A stretch of 64,000 bases of DNA from JAAYTY01 sp964569245 (GTDB lineage Bacteria > Fermentibacterota > Fermentibacteria > Fermentibacterales > Fermentibacteraceae), in assembly GCA_964569245.1 (NCBI GenBank), contig CAZMTK010000006.1:95828-159827 (forward strand). Direction: 5' to 3'. Position numbers and translations under genes: made by a program. Positions 1-7,452 of the stretch are shown in pieces (the stretch's first letter is position 1; every line of letters starts with the position of its first letter). Under the pieces are notes generated by a model. That model saw nothing but the letters and a program-made list of their open reading frames with translations, had not been told where the DNA came from and searched no databases.

Positions 1-199
1 GGGCCGACAGGAGGTTGTCCATGCCGTTGAGCAGGCCGATCGAGAGCGCTCCGCCTCCGAGGGCCATCAGGTACACGGGGAGAAAGCGCTCCGCCATCCG
101 CTCGCCCATGCCCACGAGGATGACCATCGTGAGCAGGCCGGCTATGCTGCGTTTCAGGCCGAGGAAGTCGGCCAGCCTGCGGAGGGGGCGGCGGTTCAT
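1..199 (-). CDS. MFS-type transporter, N-terminal fragment
   Basis: An open frame runs off the left edge of the window. Only the first 66 residues are present, starting MNRRPLRRLADFLGLKRS. They show a basic cytoplasmic N-terminus, a first hydrophobic helix (about residues 19-32) and an amphipathic loop ERMAERFLPVYLMALGGGALSIG leading into a second helix, the pattern of the first two membrane segments of major facilitator transporters. The substrate cannot be read from this fragment. The start was taken at the first ATG, and no strong ribosome-binding site precedes it. It is transcribed away from the window, and the next gene on the same strand starts 360 nt upstream. Other polytopic carriers would be possible. 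Confidence 0.6.
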   Translation of the reverse strand, partial: MNRRPLRRLADFLGLKRSIAGLLTMVILVGMGERMAERFLPVYLMALGGGALSIGLLNGMDNLLSA

Positions 200-271
200 G
201 TCTGAGTCAGTGTGGAGCGGGGACGGGCTGTCGCTCGCCCCCGCATGATCCTGGATTCGTCTGGTGCGGCT

Positions 272-559
272 CTATGGCTCGCGGAGGTTGCGGCGGGGCC
301 CGGCGGGACGGTCCTTCTCCTGCGAGAAGTCAACGCGAACGGCTCGTCCGTCGATCATGGCGCCGTTCATGGCGTCCTTGGCGCGGGCGGCATCCTCCTC
401 GGAGGCGAAAGTGACGAAGCCGAAGCCGCGCGAGCGGCCCGTCTCCTTGTCCAGGACCACCCTCGCCTCGCGCACCTCGCCGTGCTGTGCGAAGGCCTCC
501 TTCAGGGTCACGTCGGTAGTGGCCCATGCGAGTCCACCCACAAACAGCTTGTTGCCCAT
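272..559 (-). CDS. RRM-domain RNA-binding protein
   Basis: This 95-residue protein is almost entirely one RNA recognition motif. RNP2 is KLFVGGL (residues 4-10) and RNP1 is RGFGFVTF (about residues 43-50). A short basic tail (RPAGPRRNLREP) follows. Small single-RRM proteins of this kind are common in bacteria, where they bind single-stranded RNA and are often linked to cold or stress responses; that role is family knowledge, not shown here. The start is the ATG at 559, preceded by GGAAGGAGGG at a good spacing. Longer upstream frames have no such site. The leader contains two GC-rich hairpins next to the ribosome-binding site (separate entry). Confidence 0.92.
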   Translation of the reverse strand: MGNKLFVGGLAWATTDVTLKEAFAQHGEVREARVVLDKETGRSRGFGFVTFASEEDAARAKDAMNGAMIDGRAVRVDFSQEKDRPAGPRRNLREP

Positions 560-929
560 ATGCACCCTCCTTCCGGGCCTCGGCCCGCTAGCCGGCTCTG
601 CGGCCGGTGTCGCCCTGCAGGCAGGATGGAAAAGGGGCCCGTCGGCTCCGGCAGGAAACCGCAAGTCCGCGACCACATGCCTCGATGATGACCCGGATTG
701 CGCTGTGAGTGGCGCAGGCGGGGAGCGGGATCGTCAAAGACGCAGCGGAAATGGTGACCAGGCTCTCTTTTCGCGACAACTGCCCAGGGACCTGTCCTGC
801 CCCGGCAAAAGGCCGAGGCACGGGTAAGCTCGCGCAGGGCGGTTGTGATGTCAAGAGGGCGCAAAGGAGTGGCCGGGGTTATGTTCCAGCCCTGCGAGGC
901 AGGATGGCCCGTGCCGGGAGGTGGCAGAA
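560..929. other. Intergenic region between divergent genes
   Basis: This 370-nt stretch separates the RRM gene (minus) from the EamA transporter (plus). Besides the leader hairpins it holds a TTGACA hexamer on the minus strand near 850, but no convincing -10 element at the expected distance. The short open frames here look like shadows without ribosome-binding sites. No RNA gene was recognised. Confidence 0.5.
562..612 (-). promoter_or_regulatory. Structured leader of the RRM gene
   Basis: Reading the minus strand, two GC-rich stem-loops come directly before the ribosome-binding site of the RRM gene: CCGGCCGCAGAGCCGG and CGGGCCGAGGCCCG. The second abuts GGAAGGAGGG. Such hairpins could modulate ribosome access or stability of this transcript, for example with temperature. 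They may also be incidental in such GC-rich DNA. Confidence 0.3.
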
Positions 930-1778
930 GTGCTGTGGCTCTTCGCTGCGATGGTTGCCAGCGCATCGATAGCTCTGCTCTTCAGGGCCGCCGACAGGGT
1001 GTCTGCGCACAGGCCTGCAGTCGTCACAGCGAACTATCTCGCGGCCGCCTTCGTGTCGCTCCTGACTCTCCTCTCCGGAGATGCTTCGGGGGGCATAGGA
1101 TGGGCCGTGGTGGCAGGTGCAGCGGGGGGCGTGTTCTACCTTCTCGGCTTCGTGCTCTACCAGTCGGCAGTCTCTGACTGCGGGGTAGGAATCTCGAGCA
1201 GCGTCATCAAGCTCGGGATCCTGGTTCCGCTGGTCGTCTCCGTGGCGGCCTGGGGTGAGAGCCCGCCTGCTCTCCAATGGGCAGGGGTGATGCTCGGGCT
1301 GCTCGCGCTCGCGGCTCTGGGACTCCCTTCGCGGGATTCGCGCGGAAGGCTGTCGCCCGTACTGCTGCTGCTCTTCGTCTGCGGAGGGCTGGCCGAGCTC
1401 TCGAACAAGCTCTTCCAGAAGAAGGCGGTTCCCGGTACGGAGAGCGTCTTCCTCCTGAGCGTGTTCTCCACGGCCATGCTGCTGAGTCTCCCGATGCTTG
1501 CGCGATCCGGCTGGAGGATCGATGCGAAGTCCCTGGGAATGGGGCTCGCGGTCGGAGTGCCTAACATGCTCGCCTCGAGATTCCTGCTGGCGGCGCTGGG
1601 TGAGCTTCCCGCTCCGGTGGCCTTCGCAGGCTACGGGAGCGGGACGATACTCGTCGCGGGAATCGCCGCCCGGGCTGTCTTCGGGGAGAGACCCTCGCGC
1701 CCCGCCCTGGTCTCCATGCTGCTCACGGCCGTCTCACTCCTCCTGGTCAACCTCGCCCCGGCTTCGGTTTCAGGTTGA
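930..1778 (+). CDS. EamA/DMT-family transporter
   Basis: This 282-residue polytopic membrane protein has about ten hydrophobic segments in two similar halves, the layout of drug/metabolite (EamA) transporters. Examples are AAMVASASIALLF near the N-terminus, AVVAGAAGGVFYLLGFVLY, VIKLGILVPLVVSVAAW and a last helix ALVSMLLTAVSLLLVNL. The substrate is unknown. The start was put at GTG 930 because GGGAGG at 917-922 is well spaced for it; the GTG at 921 overlaps that site. The stop codon TGA (1776-1778) lies inside the left inverted repeat of the neighbouring transposase element, so the last residues are repeat-encoded. The last membrane helix is intact, so little was lost if the end was replaced. 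Confidence 0.85.
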   Translation: MLWLFAAMVASASIALLFRAADRVSAHRPAVVTANYLAAAFVSLLTLLSGDASGGIGWAVVAGAAGGVFYLLGFVLYQSAVSDCGVGISSSVIKLGILVPLVVSVAAWGESPPALQWAGVMLGLLALAALGLPSRDSRGRLSPVLLLLFVCGGLAELSNKLFQKKAVPGTESVFLLSVFSTAMLLSLPMLARSGWRIDAKSLGMGLAVGVPNMLASRFLLAALGELPAPVAFAGYGSGTILVAGIAARAVFGERPSRPALVSMLLTAVSLLLVNLAPASVSG

Positions 1779-1794
1779 AGATGCTTAAGAAACC
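1767..1794. repeat. Left arm of the transposase element
   Basis: This 28-nt arm contains CAGGTTGAAGATGCTTAAGA. It pairs with 2978-3006. It also contains the TGA stop codon of the upstream EamA gene at 1776-1778. Confidence 0.85.
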
Positions 1795-1872
1795 GCGATC
1801 TCTGCCGAATCTCGAAGCCATGAATCGGTTGAAAGGCGACATGCATCTGGAGAGGAGACCCGCTTGCGTCGT

Positions 1873-2901
1873 TCAAGTGCGAGATTGCAGGCCGGTCCTG
1901 CTTCTGACGACCCGTTCGATAGCGGCATCTTCCTCGCGGGGACGCCTGTACAGGATTAGGCAGACAGCGCTCGGCGTTATATGAAGCGCCCGGGCTATGT
2001 CCGTTCGCGGAAGACCGGCATCTTCCAGGATTCTGGAGATGACCAGCCTCGCGCTCGAGATCGGACCCTTCCGGCTGCTTCCCAGGAGAGCCGCCCGATT
2101 CAGCCCGAACAGGCCAGCAGAAGCTTCGATGACGAGTTCCACGAGGTCATGCATTTCTCCGCGGTTTCGGACGGCTCGATGCCTGCCTTCGACCTGTGAC
2201 GCGATACTGCAGGCGAAGTCCCTCGAACCGAGTACAGGTCCCGGGAAATCGTACCTCCTCTGGTCGACCCTGGCCCCGGCAGCCTCGACGACTCCTCTCC
2301 GGCCGATCAGGAAGCAGCCGTTCTCGTATTCATTTCGCTCGGAATGGCCTGGACCCTCCTCCAGGAATCTGCGATAGGCGTTCCTGGCCCTTGCCTCGTT
2401 TGCGGAGAATGCGGCGAGCACCCTGCGGGGATCGTACCAGCCGGTCGCCTTCCCCTTCATCACCTCGGAGTGGCTCGACCAGGGATAGTCCTGGAGTTCG
2501 GCCAGCGATCCGACCAGGCCTGCTCGCATCGGGTTGAGATGTATGTATCTGACGAGTTCCAGATAGTATCCTTCCTTCTGTACGAGTATCGATCTGTAGC
2601 GTGTCATGAAGACATGCCCGCGGTGCTCGAACCTGCGGTTGTAGTAGTTGCTGAACCCCACAAGCAGCCTGTGCATGGCTCTCTGCAGAGGCTGTTCTCC
2701 GACCTCGACAAGGAGATGGAAATGGTTCGGCATGATGGTCCAGGCATGGACGGAGAGCCCTGCTGCCGCTGCAGACAGGCCCAGCCTGTCGAGGAAGCAG
2801 CGGCAGGCTTCACAGCTCTCGAATATCGCATCGCCTTCCGCTCCACGCCCCATGACATGGTGCAGAGAGCCTGGGAAATCGAGTCTTGGGCCTGTTTCCA
2901 T
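1873..2901 (-). CDS. REP-associated tyrosine transposase (Y1/HUH) with DnaA-C-like tail
   Basis: 342 residues. The N-terminal ~180 residues match the Y1_Tnp/RAYT family. The opening METGPRLDFPGSLHHVMGRG is typical. The HUH metal-binding pair lies in MPNHFHLLVE (H60, H62), and the nucleophile is probably Y119 in ELVRYIHLNPMRAGLV, followed by YPWSSH. These enzymes nick and rejoin single-stranded DNA and mobilise REP-type palindromes. Residues ~250-340 form a separate helical domain (LVISRILEDAGLPRTDIARALHITPS and so on) like the DnaA C-terminal/HTH domain fused to some relatives, probably for DNA binding. The ATG at 2901 was chosen because the family's conserved start begins there. ATG 2931 is an alternative, and neither has a strong ribosome-binding site. 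The gene lies between inverted repeats. Confidence 0.9.
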   Translation of the reverse strand: METGPRLDFPGSLHHVMGRGAEGDAIFESCEACRCFLDRLGLSAAAAGLSVHAWTIMPNHFHLLVEVGEQPLQRAMHRLLVGFSNYYNRRFEHRGHVFMTRYRSILVQKEGYYLELVRYIHLNPMRAGLVGSLAELQDYPWSSHSEVMKGKATGWYDPRRVLAAFSANEARARNAYRRFLEEGPGHSERNEYENGCFLIGRRGVVEAAGARVDQRRYDFPGPVLGSRDFACSIASQVEGRHRAVRNRGEMHDLVELVIEASAGLFGLNRAALLGSSRKGPISSARLVISRILEDAGLPRTDIARALHITPSAVCLILYRRPREEDAAIERVVRSRTGLQSRT

Positions 2902-2977
2902 ATCCCGATTGTGGCCGGAATGGGCTGACATTTCAAGAGGGGTCAAAGCCTCCGGTCTCTCTGGTGCTGCGAGAAAG

Positions 2978-3006
2978 GGTTTCTTAAGTTTCTTCAACCT
3001 GATACC
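2978..3006. repeat. Right arm of the transposase element
   Basis: The arm contains GGTTTCTTAAGTTTCTTCAA then CCTGATACC, the inverted counterpart of 1767-1794. It ends 16 nt before the start codon of the downstream split-barrel gene, just upstream of its GGAGGG site. Confidence 0.85.
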
Positions 3007-3022
3007 GTTTGGAGGGACTTTG

Positions 3023-3454
3023 GTGAGACTAGAGGATGTGCTGGCGATGCTGGGGGAAACGCGGGTTGTCACTCTGGCAACCGTTGCCGGGTTCGGGAAC
3101 GAAACACGGCCGGCTGCCAGGGCCATGACCCTTCGGCAGTTCGAAGGAGCCCTCTATATGCTCACGTTCCCTGATTCCCCGAAGGTGGCGCAGATCCGCG
3201 CCAACCCTCGCTGCCTCGTGTATTCCGACCTCCACGAAGGGAAGGAATCCGGATTCGTGAGACTCGACTGCACCGCAGCCGAGAGTGCTGATCCAGACGA
3301 GAGGAGGAGGGTTTTCGAGAGCTCCCCCTATGCGGGCAGCTTCTGGTCATCCCCGGAAGATCCGGGATTCTGCCTGCTCAGGCTGACGCCTGTCGGCGGA
3401 GACGTGATGAGGCCAGGAGAGATGTGGTCGGAGGACATAGACACGGTCATATGA
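3023..3454 (+). CDS. Pyridoxamine 5'-phosphate oxidase-like split-barrel protein
   Basis: 143 residues with the flavin-binding split-barrel signature of the general-stress-protein-26/PNPOx-like group. An N-terminal helix (MRLEDVLAMLGETR) is followed by VVTLATV, RPAARAMT, LYMLTFPDSPKVAQIRANPRCLVYSD and a C-terminal strand region. Members bind FMN or F420 or degrade heme; the exact cofactor cannot be told. The start is GTG 3023, six nt after GGAGGG (3011-3016). The upstream in-frame extension crosses the mobile-element arm and is not credible. The next gene starts at the overlapping ATGA (3451-3454), so the two are probably translationally coupled. Confidence 0.82.
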   Translation: MRLEDVLAMLGETRVVTLATVAGFGNETRPAARAMTLRQFEGALYMLTFPDSPKVAQIRANPRCLVYSDLHEGKESGFVRLDCTAAESADPDERRRVFESSPYAGSFWSSPEDPGFCLLRLTPVGGDVMRPGEMWSEDIDTVI

Positions 3455-4569
3455 GAGTTTCCTCTCACGCAGGGCCGCGAATCGCGTGGTTCGTGTCGAA
3501 CCACGGATGGGGACACGCTGCCAGGCAGCGGGAGATCATCGAGACCCTCCTCGAGACCTGTCCTGGTGCGAGCACCACCATAGTCTCGGACATCCCATCG
3601 TGGTTCTGGGGGCAGACAGACGGGGTGTCACTGGTCCGGTGGGCATCCGGGCCCGTGCCCGTCGAGAGGCCCGGACGGATAGACCGCGAGGCTACCCGCA
3701 TGTTCCTGGCCGGTTTTCCCGAGAGAATGTCGGACCATCTGAGCGACTGCCGCGGCATTCTGGGATCCTTGGGACCGGATCTCGTGGTCACGGACATAGA
3801 TCCCATCCCGGCAGCTGCTGCGTTCCGAGCCGGGGTCGACTGCCTGGCCATCGCCAGCTTCACCTGGGACTGGATCTACAGGGAAATGTTCCCGGATCTC
3901 GGCGCGTTCTGCGATTCGATCGCGGACATGTACAGAACCGCACACTACCTGAGACTGCCTCTCGGCCCCCCTCACAGCCCTTGCGACACTTCCGAGGATG
4001 TGGGGCTGGTGCCTGGCGGATCATCACGGAATGCAGCCCGGGCAAGAGAGATGCTGGGATGCGGCCGCATCCTTCTGGTGACGCTGAGGGATCCCTTTCG
4101 GACTGGGACGACGGAGCTGGCTGCTCCCCAGGGCTGGAGAGTTTTCTGCTCTCTCCCGCACCGGGGTCTCGGTGGAGTCGAGAACATCTCCCCGCAGGAG
4201 CTCGAAGCGCATGGACTCCGATACGCCGACCTGGCTGCCGCCGCGGACGTTCTGCTGATGACCCCGGGCTATGGAACCGTCTCGCTGGCGCTTTCTCTCG
4301 GAAAGCCGGTTATCGCCCTGGAGAGGGACGACTTCCCCGAGGTTCCCTATCTGGTCCGGCCCCTTCTGGGGAGGCCTTCATCCATTGTCTGCGCCCCGGG
4401 TGAAATCGCGGGGAGCGGTCTTGCCGATGCCCTTGAAGCGGTCACGCAGACGCCTGCCCCGCCTCCGCTGGCATGCGACACCGATTTCGTCGTTTCTCAG
4501 ATACTGGAGAGGGCGGCCCAGGGTCATGATTCACACAGCCAGCCCGGGCGCCGCCGCGGCATGGGATGA
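3451..4569 (+). CDS. GT-B-fold glycosyltransferase-like protein (arabinokinase N-domain type)
   Basis: 372 residues. The N-terminus IAWFVSNHGWGHAARQREII resembles the opening of UDP-sugar transferase folds (MurG-like) and especially the glycosyltransferase-like N-domain of L-arabinokinases, which share a GHGxGHA motif. A second Rossmann half carries the expected donor-site stretch TPGYGTVSLALSLGKPVIALERDDFPE (about residues 272-298). No kinase domain follows. It may transfer or bind a nucleotide sugar, and the acceptor is unknown. The start is ATG 3451, overlapping the stop of the split-barrel gene. A longer upstream start would overlap that gene more and is less likely. Confidence 0.65.
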   Translation: MRVSSHAGPRIAWFVSNHGWGHAARQREIIETLLETCPGASTTIVSDIPSWFWGQTDGVSLVRWASGPVPVERPGRIDREATRMFLAGFPERMSDHLSDCRGILGSLGPDLVVTDIDPIPAAAAFRAGVDCLAIASFTWDWIYREMFPDLGAFCDSIADMYRTAHYLRLPLGPPHSPCDTSEDVGLVPGGSSRNAARAREMLGCGRILLVTLRDPFRTGTTELAAPQGWRVFCSLPHRGLGGVENISPQELEAHGLRYADLAAAADVLLMTPGYGTVSLALSLGKPVIALERDDFPEVPYLVRPLLGRPSSIVCAPGEIAGSGLADALEAVTQTPAPPPLACDTDFVVSQILERAAQGHDSHSQPGRRRGMG

Positions 4570-4651
4570 TCCGGGCCTCTTCCTGGGGATTTCTGAACCC
4601 CGCATTCGCGACAGCCGTCCGTCCGTGCCGTGTGGGAATCTGGAGGAATGC

Positions 4652-4685
4652 TTGACTCGAATGACGAAAGGTGCGAGACTATCTT
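4652..4685 (+). promoter_or_regulatory. Candidate promoter of the secreted protease
   Basis: TTGACT (4652-4657) is followed after 22 nt by TATCTT (4680-4685), preceded by GCGAGAC. The spacer is longer than the usual 16-18 nt. The same layout recurs before the DHH gene at 50093-50126. A second possibility is TTGGAG (4687-4692) with TATACC (4711-4716) and an 18-nt spacer. Confidence 0.3.
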
Positions 4686-4742
4686 CTTGGAGAGAAAAGG
4701 GTTGTTTTGTTATACCCGTTCCTCCATTGAAAGGTGGTTGCG

Positions 4743-6284
4743 ATGAAGGTGATGGTCTGTGTCCTTCTAGCAGCCGCAGCAGCGTGGGCTTCCGTATCGA
4801 GCCCGCGGCAGGCTGCAGAGCTGGTGTACAGCGACCTCCTCGGAGGCAGTATCGAAGGCAAGGTCGTCTGGTCCCTGCCCGCGGAACTCTCCGCCGGCCA
4901 GATGGTCGAAACCTGGCACGAGGAGATCGCCGCCCCGTTCGACGGCTACCTGGTTCTCGTGGACGACATGGGGCTGGCCAACTGGGAGCACCCGTGCCGC
5001 TGGGTGTTCGTGTCCCATTCCGGTAGTATGCACATCGTGAACATGCTCACGCCGCCTTCGGCCATCCAGCGCATGAATCAGGAGTACAGCGACCTCCCCG
5101 TGCCGACCCAGGCCGATCTGAGACAGCAGATTCTCGACTGGTGGGTGCCGAACCCCCGGGCCGGCAACGACCCCGCCCACACCTACGCGTGGATAATCTC
5201 CGGAGGGTATGACTCCAGCAACAACCACGTCCGCTACTACGGTGACGTGCAGTTCTTCTACCTCACCATAACCGACGACTACGGCTACACGGACGACCAC
5301 ATCGTCGTCTGCTTCGCTGACGGCACGAATCCCGCCCCGGACCAGTCCGGCGGCGCCAACTCGAACCCCGACCTCGACGGCGACGGCGACACCGACATCG
5401 ACTTCGACGCCACCACGTCGGGCGTCACCAGCGGATACAACGCCATTGCGGGCATGGTCGGTCCCGACGACCATCTCGTGATCTTCACGACCGATCACGG
5501 CGGCACCGGCAAGCTCTACGGCAACAATCCTCCCGAGGTCATCCTGAACCTCTGGAACATGCAGACTCTCGACGACGACACCTTCGAAGGATGGCTGAAC
5601 ACCCTGAGCGCCGCCTCGATCAACGTGGCGATGGAGCAGTGCTATTCCGGCGGCTTCCTCGAGGAAACGATCCAGGGCTCTGGCCCGAGGACCTTCGCCT
5701 CGGCCGCCAACGGTTACGAGTCCTCGTGGGCCGGAGCGACCTACCCTCAGTACGACGAATGGGCCTACTGGTGGGTTGGCGCGCACCATGGATCGGTGCC
5801 TCCCGGAGGTTCCTACCCAGGCGGTGCCCTGCCAGGCAATCCCGACATGAACTCCGACGGTTTCGTGAGCTACTACGAGGCGGCCTACCGCGCCGAGGAA
5901 TGGGACTCCTACGCCTCGAGCGGCCAGGAGCATCCGCAGTGGGACGACATTCCGACAAGCTGCGGCGACAGCTACTATCTTGGCGGAGCGATCGGAACGG
6001 GAGTCGGTGACGGCGGGTTCGCGCCGCTGGCAGGCAGCCTTGCGTGCATCGCCAACCCGTTCTCCAGCAGCGCTGCGTTCACCTTCGGGCTGGCCAACCC
6101 TGCATCGGTCGACCTCTATGTCATGGACATGAGCGGCCGCAGGGTGGCCACTCTCGTCGACGGCGAGATGGCCGCGGGCGAGCACACCGTTCCGTGGGAG
6201 GCCGCGTCGATGCCCTCCGGCATCTACATAGTGCGCTTCTCTTCCGAAGGCGCGGTGGAGACGCTGCGGGTGGTGAAGTTCTAG
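4743..6284 (+). CDS. Secreted clan-CD (C13/legumain-like) cysteine protease with sorting-type C-terminus
   Basis: 513 residues with a signal peptide (MKVMVCVLLAAAAAWAS). The central domain (about residues 150-330) has the clan-CD dyad: a hydrophobic strand then His in LVIFTTDHGGTG, and a second strand then Cys in VAMEQCYSGGF. Legumain and related peptidases use this arrangement. An Asp-rich insert DLDGDGDTDIDFD may bind calcium. The C-terminal ~80 residues (ANPFSSSAAFTFGLA ... SGIYIVRFSSEGAVETLRVVKF) resemble FlgD-like/type IX sorting domains, which suggests export and surface attachment or cleavage. The start was put at ATG 4743 after AAGGTGG. It is monocistronic, ending at a strong palindromic terminator. 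The substrate is unknown. Confidence 0.8.
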   Translation: MKVMVCVLLAAAAAWASVSSPRQAAELVYSDLLGGSIEGKVVWSLPAELSAGQMVETWHEEIAAPFDGYLVLVDDMGLANWEHPCRWVFVSHSGSMHIVNMLTPPSAIQRMNQEYSDLPVPTQADLRQQILDWWVPNPRAGNDPAHTYAWIISGGYDSSNNHVRYYGDVQFFYLTITDDYGYTDDHIVVCFADGTNPAPDQSGGANSNPDLDGDGDTDIDFDATTSGVTSGYNAIAGMVGPDDHLVIFTTDHGGTGKLYGNNPPEVILNLWNMQTLDDDTFEGWLNTLSAASINVAMEQCYSGGFLEETIQGSGPRTFASAANGYESSWAGATYPQYDEWAYWWVGAHHGSVPPGGSYPGGALPGNPDMNSDGFVSYYEAAYRAEEWDSYASSGQEHPQWDDIPTSCGDSYYLGGAIGTGVGDGGFAPLAGSLACIANPFSSSAAFTFGLANPASVDLYVMDMSGRRVATLVDGEMAAGEHTVPWEAASMPSGIYIVRFSSEGAVETLRVVKF

Positions 6285-6303
6285 CCTGTTCAGAATAGAG
6301 CAG

Positions 6304-6332
6304 AGGGGGCGGGCCGATCGGCCCGCCCCCTT
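6304..6332. terminator. Bidirectional palindromic terminator
   Basis: The perfect stem GGGGGCGGGCC / GGCCCGCCCCC encloses GATC between two convergent genes (protease on plus, thioredoxin-like lipoprotein on minus). The U-tract is short on either side, so it may act partly by mRNA end protection. Confidence 0.7.
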
Positions 6333-6354
6333 CGCATGCCCGCCCCGGTTCCGG

Positions 6355-6813
6355 TTACTCGATCTCCTCGAGGATGCTCTCGAGGTTTGATACGTACTCG
6401 GTCACGGTGGGCGGGATGCCGACGATTCGATCGTATTCGGCGCCGTCGGCCGAGACCAGGACGACCAGAGGTATTGCATTCGCGCCGTAGCGCTCGGCCA
6501 GGACCCCGCCCTCTTCGTCGTCTACGTTAGCTCTGAACAGGACGAACCGGGACAGAACGTCCTTCATCTCGTCGCTCGTGAAGTACTCCTCCGACAGCGT
6601 ACGACAGGGGCCGCACCAGTCGGCGTACAAATCCATGAGGATCGGCTTACCGGACTCGCGCGAGGCGGTCGCCGCCGCCTCGAAGTCCCCTTCGATCCAC
6701 GTCAGCCCGGCAGAGCCTCCCGAAGTGCCTTCCCCGGAGTTTCCCGGGGAAGGGGAGCCGCAGGCTGTCAGGCAGAACAGAGCGAGTAGCATGGTCGTCA
6801 CGGTGCATCTCAT
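6355..6813 (-). CDS. Thioredoxin-fold lipoprotein
   Basis: 152 residues. A lipoprotein signal ends in FCLTAC (lipobox, Cys18) and is followed by a Gly/Ser-rich linker. The thioredoxin fold starts near residue 38. The redox motif is WCGPC (residues 66-70) in DLYADWCGPCRTLSEEY, with the cis-Pro in ANAIPLVVLV. It resembles the thioredoxin-like domain of DsbD/TlpA-type proteins and probably keeps periplasmic or surface thiols reduced or supports cytochrome maturation; the exact partner is unknown. The start is ATG 6813 with GGGGAGG upstream. It is divergent from the Nudix gene, 80 nt away. Confidence 0.88.
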   Translation of the reverse strand: MRCTVTTMLLALFCLTACGSPSPGNSGEGTSGGSAGLTWIEGDFEAAATASRESGKPILMDLYADWCGPCRTLSEEYFTSDEMKDVLSRFVLFRANVDDEEGGVLAERYGANAIPLVVLVSADGAEYDRIVGIPPTVTEYVSNLESILEEIE

Positions 6814-6893
6814 CTCATTACCTCCCCGGGCTGCATCCACCGGGGTATATAACGCCGCATGGAGCGGCTGGAATCGCCGGGATGGAGGGCTGG

Positions 6894-7322
6894 ATGAGAC
6901 CACTGACTCCCCAGGTGACCGTCGACGCCCTGATAGTGATGCCGGGCAGTCGCATCGTCCTCGTCGAGAGAAGGCACTTCCCGGCCGGCTGGGCCATCCC
7001 CGGAGGATTCGTGGATCCAGGCGAGAGCCTCGCCGAGGCCGTTCGCAGGGAGGCTCGCGAGGAGACAGGGCTGGAGGTCGAGCTCGAGGCCATCTTCCAC
7101 GTCTACTCGAGGCCCTGGCGCGACCCGAGAGGCGACACCGTGAGCGTGATGTACCACTGCTCTGCCGAGGGCGTGCCACGCGGAGGCGACGACGCCAGGA
7201 CAGCCCGGGCGTTCCGGTTCGCGGACATCCCATGGGAGGACATGGCGTTCGACCATGCCGAAGTCCTGCGCGACTTCATGAGATTCCTCGAAACCGGCGA
7301 GAGGCCCAGTCTGGACAAATAG
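6894..7322 (+). CDS. Nudix hydrolase
   Basis: 142 residues with a complete Nudix box, GFVDPGESLAEAVRREAREE followed by TGLEV (about residues 39-63). This is the Gx5Ex7REUxEExGU metal-binding motif that cleaves nucleoside diphosphates linked to another moiety. The spacing and the preceding AIPGG suit the ADP-ribose pyrophosphatase/general Nudix group; the substrate cannot be fixed. The ATG at 6894 was chosen because GGAGGG (6884-6889) lies just before it. The ATG at 6882 would overlap that site. The stop is 11 nt from a structured repeat element that separates it from the convergent OmpA gene. Confidence 0.92.
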   Translation: MRPLTPQVTVDALIVMPGSRIVLVERRHFPAGWAIPGGFVDPGESLAEAVRREAREETGLEVELEAIFHVYSRPWRDPRGDTVSVMYHCSAEGVPRGGDDARTARAFRFADIPWEDMAFDHAEVLRDFMRFLETGERPSLDK

Positions 7323-7333
7323 CCGTCTGTTAC

Positions 7334-7447
7334 CAGTTTCAGGTTGAAGATGCTTAAGAAACCGCTGACTGGATACTGATCTTGCAGATAGCGGATTCTA
7401 TAACAGTGTTCGAGAGCTGTTTCTTAAGTTTCTTCAACCTGAAACTG
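7334..7447. mobile_element. Non-autonomous inverted-repeat element (MITE/BIME-like), copy 2
   Basis: This 114-bp palindromic element has ends starting CAGTTTCAGGTTGAAGA (7334 onward) and their reverse complement TTCTTCAACCTGAAACTG (to 7447). The arms (7334-7363 and 7419-7447) are the same as those of the transposase element at 1767-3006. The inner 55 nt encode nothing. It fits tightly between two convergent stop codons (7322 and 7453) and probably forms a long hairpin in either transcript. Confidence 0.8.
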
Positions 7448-7452
7448 TCCAG

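Larger units (their letters stand above)
1767..3006. mobile_element. Inverted-repeat-bounded element carrying a REP-associated transposase
   Basis: The left arm 1767-1794 begins GTTTCAGGTTGAAGATG and ends CTTAAGAAACC. The right arm 2978-3006 is its near-perfect reverse complement, with differences at a few positions. The arms enclose a single Y1-type transposase gene on the minus strand. The same arms recur at 7334-7447 and 46326-46563 without any transposase. The whole unit is about 1.24 kb. Long terminal inverted repeats are not the usual end structure of IS200/IS605 elements; RAYT/REP systems instead use short palindromes, which the two arms resemble. Confidence 0.75.

Noticed and set aside
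560..929. Several short open frames in the RRM/EamA intergenic region
   Set aside because: No ribosome-binding sites, no recognisable motifs, and they overlap each other on both strands.
4648..4746. Short open frame of 32 codons before the secreted protease, ending in ATGA overlap
   Set aside because: The purine stretch is too close to its ATG, its codon use is unlike the neighbours, and the region holds the likely promoter.
4767..6185. Long antisense frame over the secreted protease
   Set aside because: GC-rich third positions keep the antisense frame open; it has no motifs, and the plus-strand gene is clear.
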